Origin: JAGOUB01 sp964640945
GTDB taxonomy: Bacteria > Patescibacteriota > Gracilibacteria > Peribacterales > Peribacteraceae
Direction of reading: 5' to 3'
Assembly: GCA_964640945.1 (NCBI GenBank)
Contig: CAZXIV010000004.1
Span: 1 to 62,972, forward strand
DNA length: 62,972 nt
Of the stretch, positions 43,730 to 51,710 are shown piece after piece. The position numbers were made by a program, and so were the translations under genes. Each line of letters opens with the position of its first letter. Position 1 is the first letter of the stretch. The notes below the pieces were generated by a model that was not told the origin of the DNA, did not search any database, and saw nothing but the letters and a program-made list of their open reading frames with translations.

Positions 43730-43969
43730 ATGAGTACAGTTCTCCCGGAAGATTTTAAAAAATTGCTTGAGCTGCCCCCTGAAAAATTAGTTCCTCTATT
43801 GAATAACGGCGACCCAACTAGCGCCTTCACGATTGCGGTTAAGTCCATTCTTGAATACAAAATGCAGCAAGCCTTGCTTCTTGAAAATAAGAAGGTCGCC
43901 GGAGCAACAATTGTTGCCGCCTGCGTGCCAGCTCTTCTAAGTTTGATGAGCATCTTATGGCGTGGCTGA
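43730..43969 (+). CDS. Small protein with C-terminal membrane helix
   Basis: A 79-residue protein. A short acidic/Leu-rich N-terminal half (LPEDFKKLLELPPEKLVPLLNNGD) and a helix rich in Lys/Gln precede a C-terminal hydrophobic segment (about residues 56-76, GATIVAACVPALLSLMSIL). No family is recognised. It follows the trypsin-like peptidase gene in the same direction by about 100 nt, so it could be a partner or substrate of the peptidase. Confidence 0.5.
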   Translation: MSTVLPEDFKKLLELPPEKLVPLLNNGDPTSAFTIAVKSILEYKMQQALLLENKKVAGATIVAACVPALLSLMSILWRG

Positions 43970-43993
43970 TTCCCACATACTGCCTAGAAACTT

Positions 43994-45019
43994 CTATGGC
44001 ATTAGAGCAAGTATTTCGTCGGCAATCTCGCGCAGTTTTGTTTTCGTGTGGTTGTCTGGTTTTAGCTTTTTACTCGCTTTCACACGCTTCCGTAGATATA
44101 GATTGCCAGCCGCCTTTGAGATGAGTTTCAGGTTCAGTGCGTTGCCTAGGCGCGGATATGACTTCTTCCTCTTATAGACGTACAAATACGCAGCGAGCAA
44201 TCGGCGCAAATAGCCTTGGGCTTTTGTCGTTAGCTTGAAATGGTGGTCGTTGTAGGCAATGGTTGAGTCAGAGTACATATTATCCATTGAATACCTTTTC
44301 ATTTCCTTGAAGGTTTTGCCATGAACGAAACCGTTGCGTTCATGATATATTTCTGCGAAACAGCTTTTTGAGTCTGGGTATCGCTGTCCTAGAAGGACGT
44401 TAGCCCTATTGGAAATGTTGAGCGCATTGAATGGCTCTCTTTGCTGCATTAGCATGGTTTCAAGGATGACACACATATCAAGGTATTCACGGTGGTACAT
44501 GTAGGGCGACTTGGAATGGTACTTCTTCAAGTCATCAAACAAGATGCAAGCCATAGCTAGAATTGCGTTTTCATTTGTCCATTTATCCATATCGTCGGTG
44601 CTTGAATAGAAAAATCGCCCCAGGCTCAACATTGCTTTGTAGAAGTTCGGAAAGTTTGGATTTTTGAACTTGTCAGCTTGGTCTTGATCACCGCTCATGC
44701 CAGCCATCCAAAAACGTGGAAGCAATGAACTTCTATCTGTCAGCCCTGCCTCTGTTCCTATAAAGAGTGGATGTAGAAATGCTGGCGAAAAAAGGTTCAG
44801 AATGAACAGGTATTGGTCTTCGCCCCCTGCAATCCTATGTGGGTCGCTTACTGTTGGAAGCAGCAATCCCCAAGAGCATTTTTCATATATTTGAGGCATT
44901 ACAGGTCTTGTATCATCGTGCCGTCTCCCAAATCCGTTTAGGTAATCCTTGTCTGTGATGTTCTGATTGGCAGATGGAATGGCTGTTTTCAATTCAGATA
45001 CAAAATCAATGAAGCCCAT
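43994..45019 (-). CDS. HEPN-motif protein (Apea-like), candidate RNase
   Basis: A 341-residue soluble helical protein. Residues 228-233 (RNGFVH) match the R-x4-H catalytic motif of HEPN RNases, inside IYHERNGFVHGKTF, which resembles Apea-HEPN domains. The remainder is of no recognised family. The start at 45019 (ATG) is preferred because GAAGAAG precedes it; a TTG three codons upstream is also open. HEPN proteins are common toxins and phage-defence effectors. No adjacent MNT antitoxin is visible. Confidence 0.55.
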   Translation of the reverse strand: MGFIDFVSELKTAIPSANQNITDKDYLNGFGRRHDDTRPVMPQIYEKCSWGLLLPTVSDPHRIAGGEDQYLFILNLFSPAFLHPLFIGTEAGLTDRSSLLPRFWMAGMSGDQDQADKFKNPNFPNFYKAMLSLGRFFYSSTDDMDKWTNENAILAMACILFDDLKKYHSKSPYMYHREYLDMCVILETMLMQQREPFNALNISNRANVLLGQRYPDSKSCFAEIYHERNGFVHGKTFKEMKRYSMDNMYSDSTIAYNDHHFKLTTKAQGYLRRLLAAYLYVYKRKKSYPRLGNALNLKLISKAAGNLYLRKRVKASKKLKPDNHTKTKLREIADEILALMP

Positions 45020-45100
45020 CTTCTTCAAGTTCCAACATTCAAACGAGTCAGCAATAACATGCCGCTTTTCTTCCTGATTTATAGGCTGTGAACTGAAAGC

Positions 45101-45123
45101 AAAAACACCTTATCCATAAGGTG
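45101..45123 (-). terminator. Terminator of the SLH protein gene
   Basis: An 8-bp stem CACCTTAT/ATAAGGTG is followed on the minus strand by TTTTT, just downstream of the SLH gene. Confidence 0.8.
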
Positions 45124-45144
45124 CATTTTGCCGTAAGAACACAG

Positions 45145-46947
45145 TTATTGCATCTTTGTCCACGTTCCGCAGCCAGATGACTTGAACCCACTGTCACTCG
45201 CATCAATCGTAACGATTGCCGATGCGCTGGTTAGGTCATTAGAAACAATGTCTTCCAATTCACCGCTGAAACCACTCAAACGTGAGTAGTAACAGCTTGA
45301 ACCGCCACTACTCTTATAAGTTCCTGCATCAATATCCGTTCCTACGATAAACACGCCGTCGCCAAAGGACGTTTTACTCGTCGTGATTGCAGATAGGTCT
45401 TGGGTCCATGTTCCGCAACCTGACGATTTGAAGCCTTTGTCACTCACATCAATTGTGACAATGGATGGTGCGTTCGTCAGTTCATTGGAATTGATGTCTT
45501 CTAATTCACCGCTGAAGCCACTCAAACGCGAGTAGTAGCAGCCATTTGCTGGCTTTCTGGTTCGGTATGTTCCTGCCTGAATGTCATTCCCGACCACATA
45601 GGTTCCGTCACTGAAATGGGCAGCCTCGCTGTTGGTCGGCGGCGGTGTTGTATTTGTAACCTTTAAAGGCTGTTCCCAATCGCCCGTGTGCGTCATCAGC
45701 TTCCAGGCAATCCAAACCACATCCTTGCGGCTCATGCCACCATCAACCTGTACGTTGGTCGTGTACAGCACGTTGTTGGCTTTCGCGTGTTGCAGGTAGC
45801 GGTCATACCAATTCCCGCCGATGTCGCTTGTCGTGACACCGAGTGCGCTGTAGGCCATTTTAAGTGCTTCCGCGAAATTGACTGTTTGGTCTGGCTTGAA
45901 CGTGCCATCTGGGTAGCCTTGAATAAAACCCTGCGTTTTGGCATAGCGGATATAGGGTGCGTACCAGGCATTATTGTCTAAGTCCTTGAAACCCGCATCG
46001 CCTGTCGTATCACTAACATTAATGCCCTTCGCGCCTAGTACGATTTTTAGGAACTCTGCGCGGTTTACTGTTTGGTCTGGCTTGAACGTGCCATCTGGGT
46101 AGCCCTGCAAAATGCCCGACTGCTTTGCCCACCCGATTGCATCTTTGTATGGGTTTCCACTGCTAACATCGGTAAAGAGCTGTATTTGAACTGCCTTGTT
46201 GGATACTGATGAAGACGATTTAGACGAAGAAGCGCTTTTCGCAGATGAAGACGATGATGTTACGGAAAGTAAATCGTACTTTGTTGCAGTGACCCCGTTA
46301 TTAACGCTGAACCCAAGAGGCTCAATATCCGTAGGCGTTTTGAAGCTAATTTCATTGTATGACCAAGCTAAAATGTTGTTTGAGTCTAACTGATTAGAAC
46401 CCCTGGCAACTTGTAGAAAGATGCTGCCTTTGCTGTCACCGAAAAATGAGCCTTTCACTTTATAGGTCGTATCTGCCTTCATTTCAAAAACGTTCTGCCC
46501 CGTTGTCATATCAACTAAGTCAGTTACAAAAGGTGCAGCCTTGTAGCTCCCAATATTACGCTCAAGATCCTCAGTGGTGTCATTACATCCAGCCGAACCA
46601 AAACAGTGTTGCACATTTGTCCGTAGCTGAAGAATGACTACGCCGTTCACAGGAATATCAGCGGGTGCGTAGAAAGAAAGGTTGTTGTTGTCCCATTTAT
46701 CAATCGTCAATCCGTCGTTGCTGTCATCTGGGTCGTAGCATTTTTTGTTCGTCTTATCCGTAGCAGGTGCGATGCACAGTTTATTCCAATATGGGTCATC
46801 GCCATCGATATTATCGCCCGTGACGATAACAGCCTGATTGTATTTCCATTCGTTTGTCATTGTCGTGGCAACGTCAGCGTGTGCGTTGCTCACTGTGAAT
46901 ACAGCTGCGATTGCAGCGAGGTAAAGATACGACATTGAGCGCGTCAT
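45145..46947 (-). CDS. Exported SLH-domain protein with tandem C-terminal repeats
   Basis: About 600 residues. A signal peptide (MSYLYLAAIAAVFTVSNAHA) precedes a roughly 200-residue beta-rich head with Cys pairs, a Ser/Lys-rich linker, three SLH repeats (GILQGYPDGTFKPDQTVNRAEF, GFIQGYPDGTFKPDQTVNFAEA and a diverged third) and two tandem copies of about 65 residues each containing AGTY, CYYSRLSGFSGELEDI and GFKSSGCGTWT. The last repeat type is known from exported proteins of Gram-positive bacteria. It lies on a mobile element, so it may alter the host cell surface. The frame opens at 46995; 46947 is the first ATG with a proper signal. Confidence 0.8.
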   Translation of the reverse strand: MTRSMSYLYLAAIAAVFTVSNAHADVATTMTNEWKYNQAVIVTGDNIDGDDPYWNKLCIAPATDKTNKKCYDPDDSNDGLTIDKWDNNNLSFYAPADIPVNGVVILQLRTNVQHCFGSAGCNDTTEDLERNIGSYKAAPFVTDLVDMTTGQNVFEMKADTTYKVKGSFFGDSKGSIFLQVARGSNQLDSNNILAWSYNEISFKTPTDIEPLGFSVNNGVTATKYDLLSVTSSSSSAKSASSSKSSSSVSNKAVQIQLFTDVSSGNPYKDAIGWAKQSGILQGYPDGTFKPDQTVNRAEFLKIVLGAKGINVSDTTGDAGFKDLDNNAWYAPYIRYAKTQGFIQGYPDGTFKPDQTVNFAEALKMAYSALGVTTSDIGGNWYDRYLQHAKANNVLYTTNVQVDGGMSRKDVVWIAWKLMTHTGDWEQPLKVTNTTPPPTNSEAAHFSDGTYVVGNDIQAGTYRTRKPANGCYYSRLSGFSGELEDINSNELTNAPSIVTIDVSDKGFKSSGCGTWTQDLSAITTSKTSFGDGVFIVGTDIDAGTYKSSGGSSCYYSRLSGFSGELEDIVSNDLTSASAIVTIDASDSGFKSSGCGTWTKMQ

Positions 46948-47039
46948 ATAACGATAGGGGAGGAAGGGGCGGCTTACTTGCTTCAAATAGGGCAAGCTGG
47001 CTCTTTTATTGCCAGGTACTTTACACCCTTCATTTCAGA

Positions 47040-47059
47040 TTACAAACCTTGGTTTGTAA
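47040..47059. promoter_or_regulatory. Perfect 20-bp palindrome, probable XRE operator
   Basis: TTACAAACC-TT-GGTTTGTAA lies between the divergent SLH gene and the XRE-family gene, 33 nt before the regulator start. Its position fits autoregulation and control of the SLH gene. Confidence 0.6.
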
Positions 47060-47092
47060 ACCAATACCCACAAACAGACCACAATTAAGTGT

Positions 47093-47320
47093 GTGAAAAA
47101 TACGGACATCCGCATAAAACTGGCAGAACGTATACGGCAGCTTCGCGCCAAGCACGAACTTACGCAGGAAAGGCTCGCACAGAAGGCTGGATTAAGCCTG
47201 TACTACGTTCAAGTCCTTGAGGCTCGCGTACAGAAAAAGAACGCCACCATCATCACGCTAGAAAAGCTAGCTGGTGCTTTTGATATGGAACTTTGGGAAT
47301 TGCTGCGGTTTCCTTCCTAG
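47093..47320 (+). CDS. XRE-family HTH transcriptional regulator
   Basis: A 75-residue protein that is almost entirely one helix-turn-helix domain: RIRQLRAKHELTQERLAQKAGLSLYYVQVLEAR, then a third-helix segment ITLEKLAGAFDMELWELL. The start is GTG. A perfect palindrome upstream suggests that it represses its own promoter and perhaps the divergent SLH gene. It is the likely control gene of the element; no peptidase or repressor-cleavage domain is attached. Confidence 0.9.
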   Translation: MKNTDIRIKLAERIRQLRAKHELTQERLAQKAGLSLYYVQVLEARVQKKNATIITLEKLAGAFDMELWELLRFPS

Positions 47321-47383
47321 GCCTGCCATCTAGTTGCAAAGCGGCGTAGAATATGGGTAATAGCGTATTTTCCCAAAGTTGTA

Positions 47384-48292
47384 ATGCGACTAAAAGTGTC
47401 ACCAAAATCTGCCGTACAAGCAGTAGATGCTCTTGTGAAGACAGGTACACACATGCGCCAATTGCTTAATTCAATGTACGATAAGTTAGATGAAGACATA
47501 AAAAATGAAATAGAAGCAAAAGAGTCCGCACACGAAGCAGAAAAACAAAGGGCCTTGCAGGCGATTGAAAGCCAGCCTAATGAAGTTGAGGTAGACCTAG
47601 GAAATGGGCTAAAAATGGCAATGCCGAATAACCAAAAATTCGCAGCACTGATGACCACGATGCTGCCCGAGCCTATATACGTTGGCGGCTCTCGTTTTAG
47701 TTCTGACATCGCAGAAGGGCGCATGAAAGAATTAGAAGCTCAATTTGCTTATTGGCGTGATGAAACTAAGAAAATACTGGAAGGCATATTTATGGACTTC
47801 ACGCCTGTCCATACTTTTATGGACGCATTTGGCGAGTTTTATTCAGAAGTAGCGTCTTTTGGTAGGTCATGGCGTTTTGAAAAGTATATCAATCTAACAC
47901 GCGAGCTTGATGCAAAATTGGAAGTTCTAATTGGTTTTTATAAGGAATTGTCGGACGACATCCGAAGTCCACTGACGTACTTAATAGACCAAGCCAAAGT
48001 GTGCTTCTACGATTTTGTCTGTCCACTAAAAGTAGATAGCAATGAAGCATCACTCTGCGCCTTTATGTTTCAGTACAGCATTGGCGAGAAAGTTGAAATG
48101 ATTGATGCATACAATCATATATTTGGCGAGCAGCGCACAACGTTCGGTGTGACAGAAAAGGATAAAATCAAAAATGCGGTTGATGGCATCAATCGTAAAG
48201 CGAACAAGGCGTTTGGCTTTCCGATAATCGCCAAGGATACGACTACAATCAATCTGACTGTACCCGCCCGCGTGACGCAGAGTCTGCTCTAA
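47384..48292 (+). CDS. Hypothetical helical protein of the element
   Basis: A 302-residue soluble protein. Residues about 25-65 form a charged coiled-coil-like helix (QLLNSMYDKLDEDIKNEIEAKESAHEAEKQ), followed by mixed helical sequence and a C-terminal strand-rich end. No family is recognised and no membrane segment is seen. It lies in the same direction as the regulator, SpoVG-like, Rep and recombinase genes, so it may belong to the element's replication or maintenance block. Confidence 0.6.
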   Translation: MRLKVSPKSAVQAVDALVKTGTHMRQLLNSMYDKLDEDIKNEIEAKESAHEAEKQRALQAIESQPNEVEVDLGNGLKMAMPNNQKFAALMTTMLPEPIYVGGSRFSSDIAEGRMKELEAQFAYWRDETKKILEGIFMDFTPVHTFMDAFGEFYSEVASFGRSWRFEKYINLTRELDAKLEVLIGFYKELSDDIRSPLTYLIDQAKVCFYDFVCPLKVDSNEASLCAFMFQYSIGEKVEMIDAYNHIFGEQRTTFGVTEKDKIKNAVDGINRKANKAFGFPIIAKDTTTINLTVPARVTQSLL

Positions 48293-48327
48293 ATCACTCC
48301 CGTTTTTCATTGTAGGAAGATGAAGAA

Positions 48328-48555
48328 ATGGCTTTTAAAAGCCTAAAATGGTTCCCGTCTTTGAGCGGCAGCCTATTTTCTATTGTGCCGTCAGTGGTAA
48401 CTGACGCATCACGACAGGCATACGAAAAGTTGCTCAACAAGCCATTGAGCGACGATGAGTACGCGGACGCGAGTAATAGCCTCGTCGGTTTTTTCGCGTT
48501 GCTCATTGAAATTGACCGTGACCTACGCCTTTCCCAGCAAGCCGATGACCTATGA
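48328..48555 (+). CDS. Small hypothetical protein upstream of SpoVG-like gene
   Basis: A 75-residue protein preceded by GGAAGATGAAGAA. It contains SRQAYEKLLNKPLSDDEYADASNSLVGFFALLIEID, a helical region. It overlaps the SpoVG-like gene by 11 nt, so both are translated together. No family is recognised. Phages and plasmids often have such small accessory genes beside the replication gene. Confidence 0.55.
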   Translation: MAFKSLKWFPSLSGSLFSIVPSVVTDASRQAYEKLLNKPLSDDEYADASNSLVGFFALLIEIDRDLRLSQQADDL

Positions 48556-48811
48556 CATTTCACAAGTGCGGATTACGCCCGTGCCGCCGATGAACGGACT
48601 GCTCGCCTTCGCTAGCGTTGTTCTCAACGGGAACATACGCCTCAACTCAATCGCCATTCACCGGAAGCTGGATGGTTCGGGCTTTCGTCTGACGTACCCA
48701 ACGAAACGCGCTGGCAACGAAGACCGCACCATTTTCCATCCCATCACACCCGAACTATCCAAAGCGATAGAGCAGGTGCTGTTTAAGGAATACCTAAAAC
48801 TGCATGGCTGA
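48545..48811 (+). CDS. SpoVG-like nucleic-acid-binding protein
   Basis: An 88-residue protein matching SpoVG in layout: an N-terminal strand ISQVRITPV, ASVVLNGNIRLNSIAIHRK (SpoVG: ASITLDxxFVVHDIRVI), GFRLTYPTKR (SpoVG: LFVAMPSKR), IFHPITPELSKAIEQVLFKEY. SpoVG-family proteins bind DNA and RNA and modulate gene expression. The start is chosen by this alignment. It overlaps both neighbours (11 nt and 8 nt), indicating a replication-block operon with the Rep gene. Confidence 0.7.
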   Translation: MTYDISQVRITPVPPMNGLLAFASVVLNGNIRLNSIAIHRKLDGSGFRLTYPTKRAGNEDRTIFHPITPELSKAIEQVLFKEYLKLHG

Positions 48812-49997
48812 TAAGCCCCGTCTTTACCGCCCCAAAGTTGTAACCATGATTGATACCGTCTTACTCAAAATCCCAGCCGACAAGTTCTCGGTCACGAAGC
48901 CTGACAGCTTTGAGCCGAACGCCATGGGTTTGCTTCGCCAGCCTTATCTACCATTCCACGGACAGCCGTATCTCAAAGCCATCAACAACCCTAGTAAAGA
49001 AGACCTCAAACAGGGCATCTACCGTCCACGCCTTACCATCTACAAGCGCGTTGCTCACGGCGGCTTTCGCATCAATCTGCACATAGAGCTGTCGCTGCCG
49101 AAGCTGATTTTTGGAAACAACTTTGATGAGCTGGACGATGTGCATTTTGACGCGGTTATAGCCGCACTCAAAAAACAGCTCTTGCTCATGGGCGTACTCG
49201 TCACACAGGACAATCTGCGTTCAGCAGCCGTCCACGCCGTCCATTACTCAAAGAACATCATGTTTGATGACTTCACCACAGCGAGCATGATTCTTGCCGA
49301 TTTGGAAAAAATAAAGATGAACAGGCACATGGACTTGAACCGCACCGATTTCCGCAATCAAGGCGAGGCAGTGCGTTACTACTCCAAGGCATACGAGTTT
49401 GTGCTGTACGACAAAGTTGCAGACCTCACGAAAAGTGCGGATAGGGCGATGGAAAAAGAAGAGCGCGAGTGTAACCTGCAAATGAACATTTTTGACGCGG
49501 TACGGCGGCAAGGCAAACCCGTAGAAGTGCTACGGCTGGAACTGCGCTTGAAGAGCCAGCAAAAAATGAAGGCTCTGTTTGAAAGGGTGGGCATTGAAAG
49601 CGACTGCACATTGCAATCGTTGTTCAGTAAGCGCGTGTCACAAGCCCTGCTTCGTGACTACTGGGATGACATCTACGAGCAGTTGGTTCCCGTCTTGTTG
49701 CAGGAACTTGATGCGTCGCAACAGTTCGCGCTCATTGTGAAACAGCGTCCACAGTGGAAGCCGCAGCGTTCGCTCGCGGCTGTTGCTATCTGTGCCATGA
49801 TACGCACCGAGGGACACCGCAAGACCCGCAGCCGCCTCGTAAAACGTTTCTCGCCCCGCACATTGGAACGCATCTACAAGGACATCAAAGGGTTGGACTT
49901 CCGCATACTCAACAAAGCGAAGCCGTTTCAGCATGTGACCAAGGCATTGGAAACCTTCGTTCCACTCAAAAAAGCAGATTTTGTATTGGCTGAATGA
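48804..49997 (+). CDS. Filamentous-phage gpII/X-like replication initiation protein
   Basis: A 397-residue protein of the phage CRI/gene II type of rolling-circle initiators. It shows an N-terminal MIDTVLLKIPADKF, later a HIEL-type strand, and a YYSKAYEFVLYDKVADL segment typical of this family, where a tyrosine nicks the origin, followed by VEVLRLELRLK. Initiators of this type nick one strand and start single-strand replication. The family call rests on pattern recognition. It is placed before the excisionase and recombinase genes and after SpoVG, so the element probably replicates after excision. Confidence 0.6.
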   Translation: MADKPRLYRPKVVTMIDTVLLKIPADKFSVTKPDSFEPNAMGLLRQPYLPFHGQPYLKAINNPSKEDLKQGIYRPRLTIYKRVAHGGFRINLHIELSLPKLIFGNNFDELDDVHFDAVIAALKKQLLLMGVLVTQDNLRSAAVHAVHYSKNIMFDDFTTASMILADLEKIKMNRHMDLNRTDFRNQGEAVRYYSKAYEFVLYDKVADLTKSADRAMEKEERECNLQMNIFDAVRRQGKPVEVLRLELRLKSQQKMKALFERVGIESDCTLQSLFSKRVSQALLRDYWDDIYEQLVPVLLQELDASQQFALIVKQRPQWKPQRSLAAVAICAMIRTEGHRKTRSRLVKRFSPRTLERIYKDIKGLDFRILNKAKPFQHVTKALETFVPLKKADFVLAE

Positions 49998-50007
49998 TGT
50001 TATTCAG
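49990..50007. promoter_or_regulatory. Inverted repeat before the excisionase gene
   Basis: CTGAAT-N6-ATTCAG lies across the end of the Rep gene, 19 nt before the excisionase ATG. It could be an operator or a small hairpin; there is no T-run. Confidence 0.3.
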
Positions 50008-50025
50008 TGTAAATTACTGTCAACT

Positions 50026-50214
50026 ATGGAAAATGAGTTCTACCTCACCGAAGAAGTCGCAGAAATGCTCCGTATAAGCAAAATGACGGTGTATCGCGCT
50101 ATCAAAGCAGGTCGGCTCAAAGCCTACAAGTTCGGCAAGGATTGGCGCATCAGAAAGGACGATTTAGAAGCCTTCCTGCAAGCGCACAAAGCCTCGTACC
50201 CCGCCAAGCCATGA
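50026..50214 (+). CDS. Excisionase-type helix-turn-helix protein
   Basis: A 62-residue protein of the MerR-like excisionase family (HTH_17): FYLTEEVAEMLRISKMTVYRAIKAGRLKAYKFGKDWRIRKDDLEAF. These proteins bend DNA at attachment sites and set the direction of recombination. Its TGA overlaps the recombinase ATG (ATGA). That coupling with the serine recombinase is the expected arrangement for integration/excision control. Confidence 0.9.
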   Translation: MENEFYLTEEVAEMLRISKMTVYRAIKAGRLKAYKFGKDWRIRKDDLEAFLQAHKASYPAKP

Positions 50215-51710
50215 AAGCAGTCATACTCGCTCGCGTTTCCAGTAAGCGGCAGGAAGATGAAGGATTGTCTTTGGACAACCAGTTAGAAACACTACGCGCC
50301 TACGCAAAAGACAAAGGAATGGAAGTCACCAAAGAGTTTGTATTCCAAGAAAGCGCAGGTCACAAGATACGAAAACGATTTGATGAACTGATTGCCCATG
50401 TAAAAAGCCAGCCCGACATCGGTGCAATTCTTGCGTACCGCGTTGATAGAACAACGCGCAATTTCCGCGATGCCGTCTTGTTGGACAACCTGCGTGTTGA
50501 AGAAGGAAAAGAATTGCACTTCGTTTATAACCGTCTTGTTCTGACGGCTAGCTCCTACGGGCGCGACATACAGGATTGGGACTTGCAGGTATTCTTGGCA
50601 AAGCAATACCTCAACCGCTTGCAGGAAGACGGTGCAACCACCTGGCTTCACAAGATACGCAACGGCGAATGGGCGACCAAAGCCCCATGCGGTTACATGA
50701 ACGTGGAAAGGGACGATGGCAGCGCGTGGGTTGAGCTAGACCCTGAACGTGCACCACTCGTAAAAAAGGCTTTTGAACTGTACGCAACGGGTCGCTATTC
50801 CATGAAGGCACTCGCCAAGGAACTTGCCAGCCCGAAGATAGGACTGACCACGAACACGCCTAGCCAACGCCCGATGTACACAAGTTACCTTGAAGCTCAA
50901 ATCCTCAAAAATCCGTTCTACTACGGCGAAATGGATTACAAAGGTAAGTTCTATCCGCACAAATATGAAAAGCTCATTCCAAAATGGCTCTGGCTGAAAT
51001 GCCTAGAAGTGCGCGAGAGTTACGGCAAGACACCGCTCAAATACAACACCAAGGTTTTCGCTTTCAAACGACTGATTACATGCGCGAAGTGCGAATGGCA
51101 TCTTTCAACCTACACGACCAAGGGCATCAACTATGTGCGTTGCCATAATTGCAACGCAGTACATGTGAAGGAAGATACCTTGCTTGCCCAAGCAGCCGAC
51201 ATCTTTGCAGACCTGACCATTCCGCCCGAAGTGGTAGACGACCTACGCGCCAAGCTGCACGACTTCTTTAAAAACGAACAAGTGTTTTACGAAGACAGCG
51301 TGGAACGTATCAACGGCGAGTTGAAGAAAATCAGAAAACGCATGGCGACCATGTACGACGACAGATTGGACGGGCGTATTACGTCCGATGAGTACGACAA
51401 AAGGGTTACTGTCTGTAAGCAGCAAGAGGCAACATTTTTGGAAGAATTGAAGGGTCATTCCGAGGCTGATGAAGCCTTCGTACTTTCGTGTTCTTACATA
51501 CTGGAACTGGCAAAACGTGCCAAAGAGCTTTTTGAGCGTTCGCAACCCGAACAAAAGAACCAATTGTTACGTTTCGTATTTGCGAACGCTTCCGTTGAAG
51601 GCGAAAAGCTCAACTACAAGCTGAAAAGTGTGTTTGAAGGTATCGTCCAGTGCAACAAAACAAAGAATTGGCTCCTCGGCCTGGATTCGAACCAGGGACC
51701 TTGTCGTTAA
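50211..51710 (+). CDS. Large serine recombinase, C-terminus replaced by tRNA-Asn sequence
   Basis: A 499-residue integrase. The resolvase domain starts MKAVILARVSSKRQ (nucleophile Ser10), with YRVDRTTRNFRD, then a recombinase domain (about 150-260), zinc ribbon with CAKC and RCHNC (about 290-315) and a coiled-coil region (about 360-420). The last 13 residues, WLLGLDSNQGPCR, are read from the tRNA-Asn gene. The native C-terminus, 42 residues, is stranded at 42659-42787. In the circular form the enzyme would have 528 residues. It catalyses integration at tRNA-Asn. The frame extends upstream, but the ATG at 50211 overlaps the excisionase stop. Confidence 0.95.
   Translation: MKAVILARVSSKRQEDEGLSLDNQLETLRAYAKDKGMEVTKEFVFQESAGHKIRKRFDELIAHVKSQPDIGAILAYRVDRTTRNFRDAVLLDNLRVEEGKELHFVYNRLVLTASSYGRDIQDWDLQVFLAKQYLNRLQEDGATTWLHKIRNGEWATKAPCGYMNVERDDGSAWVELDPERAPLVKKAFELYATGRYSMKALAKELASPKIGLTTNTPSQRPMYTSYLEAQILKNPFYYGEMDYKGKFYPHKYEKLIPKWLWLKCLEVRESYGKTPLKYNTKVFAFKRLITCAKCEWHLSTYTTKGINYVRCHNCNAVHVKEDTLLAQAADIFADLTIPPEVVDDLRAKLHDFFKNEQVFYEDSVERINGELKKIRKRMATMYDDRLDGRITSDEYDKRVTVCKQQEATFLEELKGHSEADEAFVLSCSYILELAKRAKELFERSQPEQKNQLLRFVFANASVEGEKLNYKLKSVFEGIVQCNKTKNWLLGLDSNQGPCR
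51669..51675. other. attR core (TGGCTCC) inside tRNA-Asn
   Basis: On the minus strand this reads GGAGCCA, the end of the acceptor stem, the discriminator and the encoded CCA. It is identical to 42659-42665. Because the core carries the CCA end, the tRNA stays intact after integration. Confidence 0.75.

Larger units (their letters stand above)
42659..51675. mobile_element. 9.0-kb integrative element in tRNA-Asn
   Basis: The direct repeat TGGCTCC bounds the element at 42659-42665 (left) and 51669-51675 (right, the encoded CCA and acceptor end of tRNA-Asn). The recombinase gene at the right end runs into the tRNA in frame, and the left end begins with 43 in-frame codons (including stop) that would complete it in the circular form. 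The cargo includes Rep, SpoVG-like, excisionase, XRE regulator, HEPN, SLH and peptidase genes. No relaxase, secretion or capsid gene is seen, so it is best described as an integrative plasmid or satellite-like element. Confidence 0.85.

Noticed and set aside
42659..51675. Calling the element an integrative conjugative element or prophage
   Set aside because: No relaxase, coupling protein, type IV secretion, capsid, tail or Zot-like gene is visible.
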